From a bacterium (GTDB lineage: Bacteria; Verrucomicrobiota; Kiritimatiellia; UBA8416), in the NCBI GenBank assembly GCA_020048935.1, contig JAIFLS010000036.1:1-6080 (forward strand): a DNA stretch of 6,080 nucleotides, read 5' to 3'. The notes beneath the pieces were generated by a model, which was not told the DNA's origin, searched no databases, and worked only from the letters and a program-made list of their open reading frames with translations. Shown here one piece after another: positions 5,155-6,080 of this stretch; within the stretch, counting starts at the first letter, position 1; every line of letters starts with the position of its first letter. A program made the translations under genes and the position numbers.

Positions 5155-5396
5155 GCTGACAAACTAGCACGGATGGACGCCGTCGTCCATTCTCTTCTCT
5201 GGCATGTCAGCGGTGAGGCGGCGGTATCCCGTCGCCTCCACCGCCTTGTCCTGCCATCTGTTTGAGTCCTGTTTCTATGACCTCGTGAAGCAACGTGATG
5301 ATGTCGGGTAGCGTGTGATCGGCCTCGGACGGTCGGCTTGGCATAGTCGCCGTCGTGATGGATCGGGCACCCGCAAATCTCGCATTTCTCATTCAT
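5118..5396 (-). pseudogene. Broken zinc-binding (HNH-like) cassette ORF
   Basis: The first 35 residues look like a real protein: CEICGCPIHHDGDYAKP, then RGRSHATRHHHV, a Cys/His cluster that I associate with a small HNH-like family in which the sequence normally continues with a conserved ERFFGRS-type stretch. Here the frame after HHHVA becomes rich in Arg/Thr and rare CGA/AGA/AGG codons and runs to 5118, overlapping the hicA start by 37 nt. In the +1 frame over the same DNA the sequence is better protein-like (DIITLLHEVIETGLKQMAGQGGGG, stop at 5207). A frameshift near 5290 joining the two parts, or truncation, explains this best. The ATG (5394-5396) is 15 nt after the cassette core box at 5405-5411, the normal place for a cassette gene. 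Confidence 0.5.
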
Positions 5397-5404
5397 TTTA
5401 TCTG

Positions 5405-5411
5405 GCAGAAC
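5405..5411 (-). other. Cassette boundary core box GTTCTGC
   Basis: On the minus strand this follows repeat B directly and precedes the ATG of the broken ORF. It has the GTT and final pyrimidine of the GTTRRRY core but deviates in the middle. A partial complement, GGCAGAGG, occurs at 4673-4680 just after hicB, where the R'' box of this cassette would be expected (6 of 8 positions), so it probably marks the 5' end of a roughly 976-bp hicAB cassette. Confidence 0.5.
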
Positions 5412-5412
5412 G

Positions 5413-5615
5413 TTATTCCTACTTCATTTTTTTTGTGACCCTGTGTCTCACCCGTGGTCAGGATATATTTGGCACAGATCGATTGTCAATCGCATAAAGT
5501 ACGCCACTGTAGATGATTAAAAGCGCTTTGAAAGATGTCAGCCTAGCTGCGATGTAGGCTTTATGCAGATTGCCAGGTAGGCTTTATGCAATCACCAGGA
5601 AATGATCGTCAACAT
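5413..5615 (-). repeat. Long repeat copy B (about 203 bp), promoter-bearing
   Basis: Second copy of the element at 4441-4644, with the same internal order. Its TAGGCTTTATGC copies are at 5555-5566 and 5578-5589. Unlike copy A, an extra inverted copy of the motif (GCATAAAGCCTA, 5620-5631) follows just outside the shared part, so copy B may preserve the full end of the element (to about 5640) while copy A is truncated. It ends on its left side directly before the core box at 5405-5411. Confidence 0.85.
5462..5489 (-). promoter_or_regulatory. Promoter in repeat B, firing towards hicAB
   Basis: The -35 is a perfect TTGACA (5484-5489), the spacer is 16 nt and the -10 is TATATC (5462-5467). The palindrome CGATTG-A-CAATCG over the -35 is identical to that in repeat A. 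Spacing and -35 are conserved between copies while the spacer and flanks have mutated, as expected for a working promoter. The first gene downstream is the broken ORF at 5396, then hicA and hicB. Confidence 0.6.
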
Positions 5616-5645
5616 GACTGCATAAAGCCTACTTCGCCGATAAAA

Positions 5646-5906
5646 GTGCAAAGGACCCAGCGATGAATGACCCGGTTTGTTCGAACACGATGCGCGAAGC
5701 AACCGTGCGAAACCCGCATGCCCCGCGTTTCAGGATAACTTTCTTCAGCCACCTCATCATGCGCGCCGGGGTCACCGACTCCAATATTACTAATCGTCAG
5801 TCCCGATTAATCCAATTACTGCCCTTACGCTTGAAGAAAGAGAGCCCCCGGCGGTGCCGTGCGTCGTCAAGTGTGCGCATGGCACCGCCGACCATAACTG
5901 AAATTG
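5646..5906. other. Gene-free stretch between repeat B and the right-hand gene
   Basis: No convincing gene. A minus-strand frame of 43 codons (5629-5760, MMRWLKKVILKRG...) ends inside the inverted motif next to repeat B and has no ribosome binding site near its start. A long plus-strand frame (5663-6055) is antisense to the real gene at the right edge. The only clear structure is the hairpin listed at 5850-5889. No attC with matching boxes could be recognised here, although one would be expected if the gene to the right is a cassette. Confidence 0.5.
5850..5889 (-). terminator. Probable intrinsic terminator after the right-hand gene
   Basis: The 14-nt arms (5850-5863 and 5876-5889, GGCGGTGCC with GGCACCGCC at their outer ends) match at 13 positions with a 12-nt loop. 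On the minus strand the stem begins 17 nt after the stop codon at 5907 and is followed by GGGGGCTCTCTTTCTTC, a pyrimidine-rich run that is not a pure T-tract. It could instead be part of a degenerate attC, but no core boxes flank it in symmetry. Confidence 0.45.
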
Positions 5907-6080
5907 TCAATGGGTGCGCATGTGTCCGATCCAGAGGCTTTCCAGCAAGGCACCGCTGGCCTCATCCTCGATTTCGAGGAGGTACCACCGGTTCCAGGCG
6001 GGTACGGTCAGCTCGTAGGTTGAGCCGCCTTCCAGTCCCGTCACGCTCTGAATGAACTGATCGCCGGTCCGCTCATAGAG
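5907..6080 (-). CDS. Unknown protein, C-terminal end (partial, enters from right)
   Basis: An uninterrupted minus-strand frame runs from the right edge to TGA at 5907-5909: 57 codons with natural composition and GC-rich third positions. It starts LYERTGDQFIQSV and includes STYELTVPAWNRWYLLEIED near the middle and LLESLWIGHMRTH at the end. The alternating hydrophobic pattern and aromatic cluster suggest beta strands. There is a loose resemblance to the WYL-containing strands of DUF4912-type domains, but I would not assign it. The start lies outside the window. It has the same direction as the cassette genes, so it may be another cassette gene or the neighbour on the integrase side. Confidence 0.6.
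   Translation of the reverse strand, partial: LYERTGDQFIQSVTGLEGGSTYELTVPAWNRWYLLEIEDEASGALLESLWIGHMRTH

Noticed and set aside
5663..6055. 130-aa plus-strand frame
   Set aside because: Arg/Ser-rich antisense shadow of the minus-strand partial gene at 5907-6080 and of the hairpin beside it.

Overview
The window looks like accessory DNA from a bacterial chromosome: the left end of an integron-type gene cassette array (or an integrase-less cluster of attC sites), read on the minus strand and running up to the 3' end of a housekeeping gene, tilS, on the plus strand. The host cannot be named safely. It has GC-rich core genes (tilS, the histidine kinase) next to visibly AT-richer cassette DNA. The RAYT-like transposase remnant and its REP-like palindromes would fit a Gram-negative lineage such as the PVC group, but that is a weak inference.

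Layout, left to right. 1-242: the C-terminal end of tilS (+). 252-705: a cluster of REP-like palindromes bracketed by a 29-nt inverted repeat, with an attC-like site (414-484) inside it. 747-1004: the C-terminal remnant of a RAYT-type transposase (-). 1015-3507: a soluble hybrid histidine kinase with V4R-like sensor, PAS, HisKA_3/HATPase and receiver domains (-), possibly preceded by a 47-codon ORF whose stop overlaps the kinase start. 3659-3729 and 4012-4071: two attC sites (71 and 60 bp), each at the 3' end of a small cassette gene (a 92-aa membrane protein and a 132-aa protein of unknown function). 4441-4644 and 5413-5615: two roughly 90% identical repeats of about 204 bp, each ending just before a cassette boundary and each carrying a well-formed minus-strand promoter. 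Between them lie a hicA-hicB toxin-antitoxin pair and a broken zinc-binding ORF. 5907-6080: the C-terminal end of another minus-strand gene that enters from the right and has a terminator-like hairpin behind it.

The strongest argument for cassettes is internal. Integrase cuts between G and TT of the GTTRRRY core, so when a cassette is a closed circle its own first bases complete its attC. For both small cassettes the R'' box is the exact reverse complement of that cassette's own first bases (GTTAGCA with TGCTAAC; GTTCGGAA with TTCCGAAC). All cassette genes point left, so an integrase gene, if present, should lie to the right of position 6080. The two long repeats look like small non-autonomous elements or very long attC variants that supply promoters to the genes to their left: one to the hicAB cassette, the other to the 132-aa and 92-aa cassettes. 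The kinase-RAYT-REP block sits between two attC sites whose core boxes do not match, which suggests that this part of the array was interrupted or rearranged.
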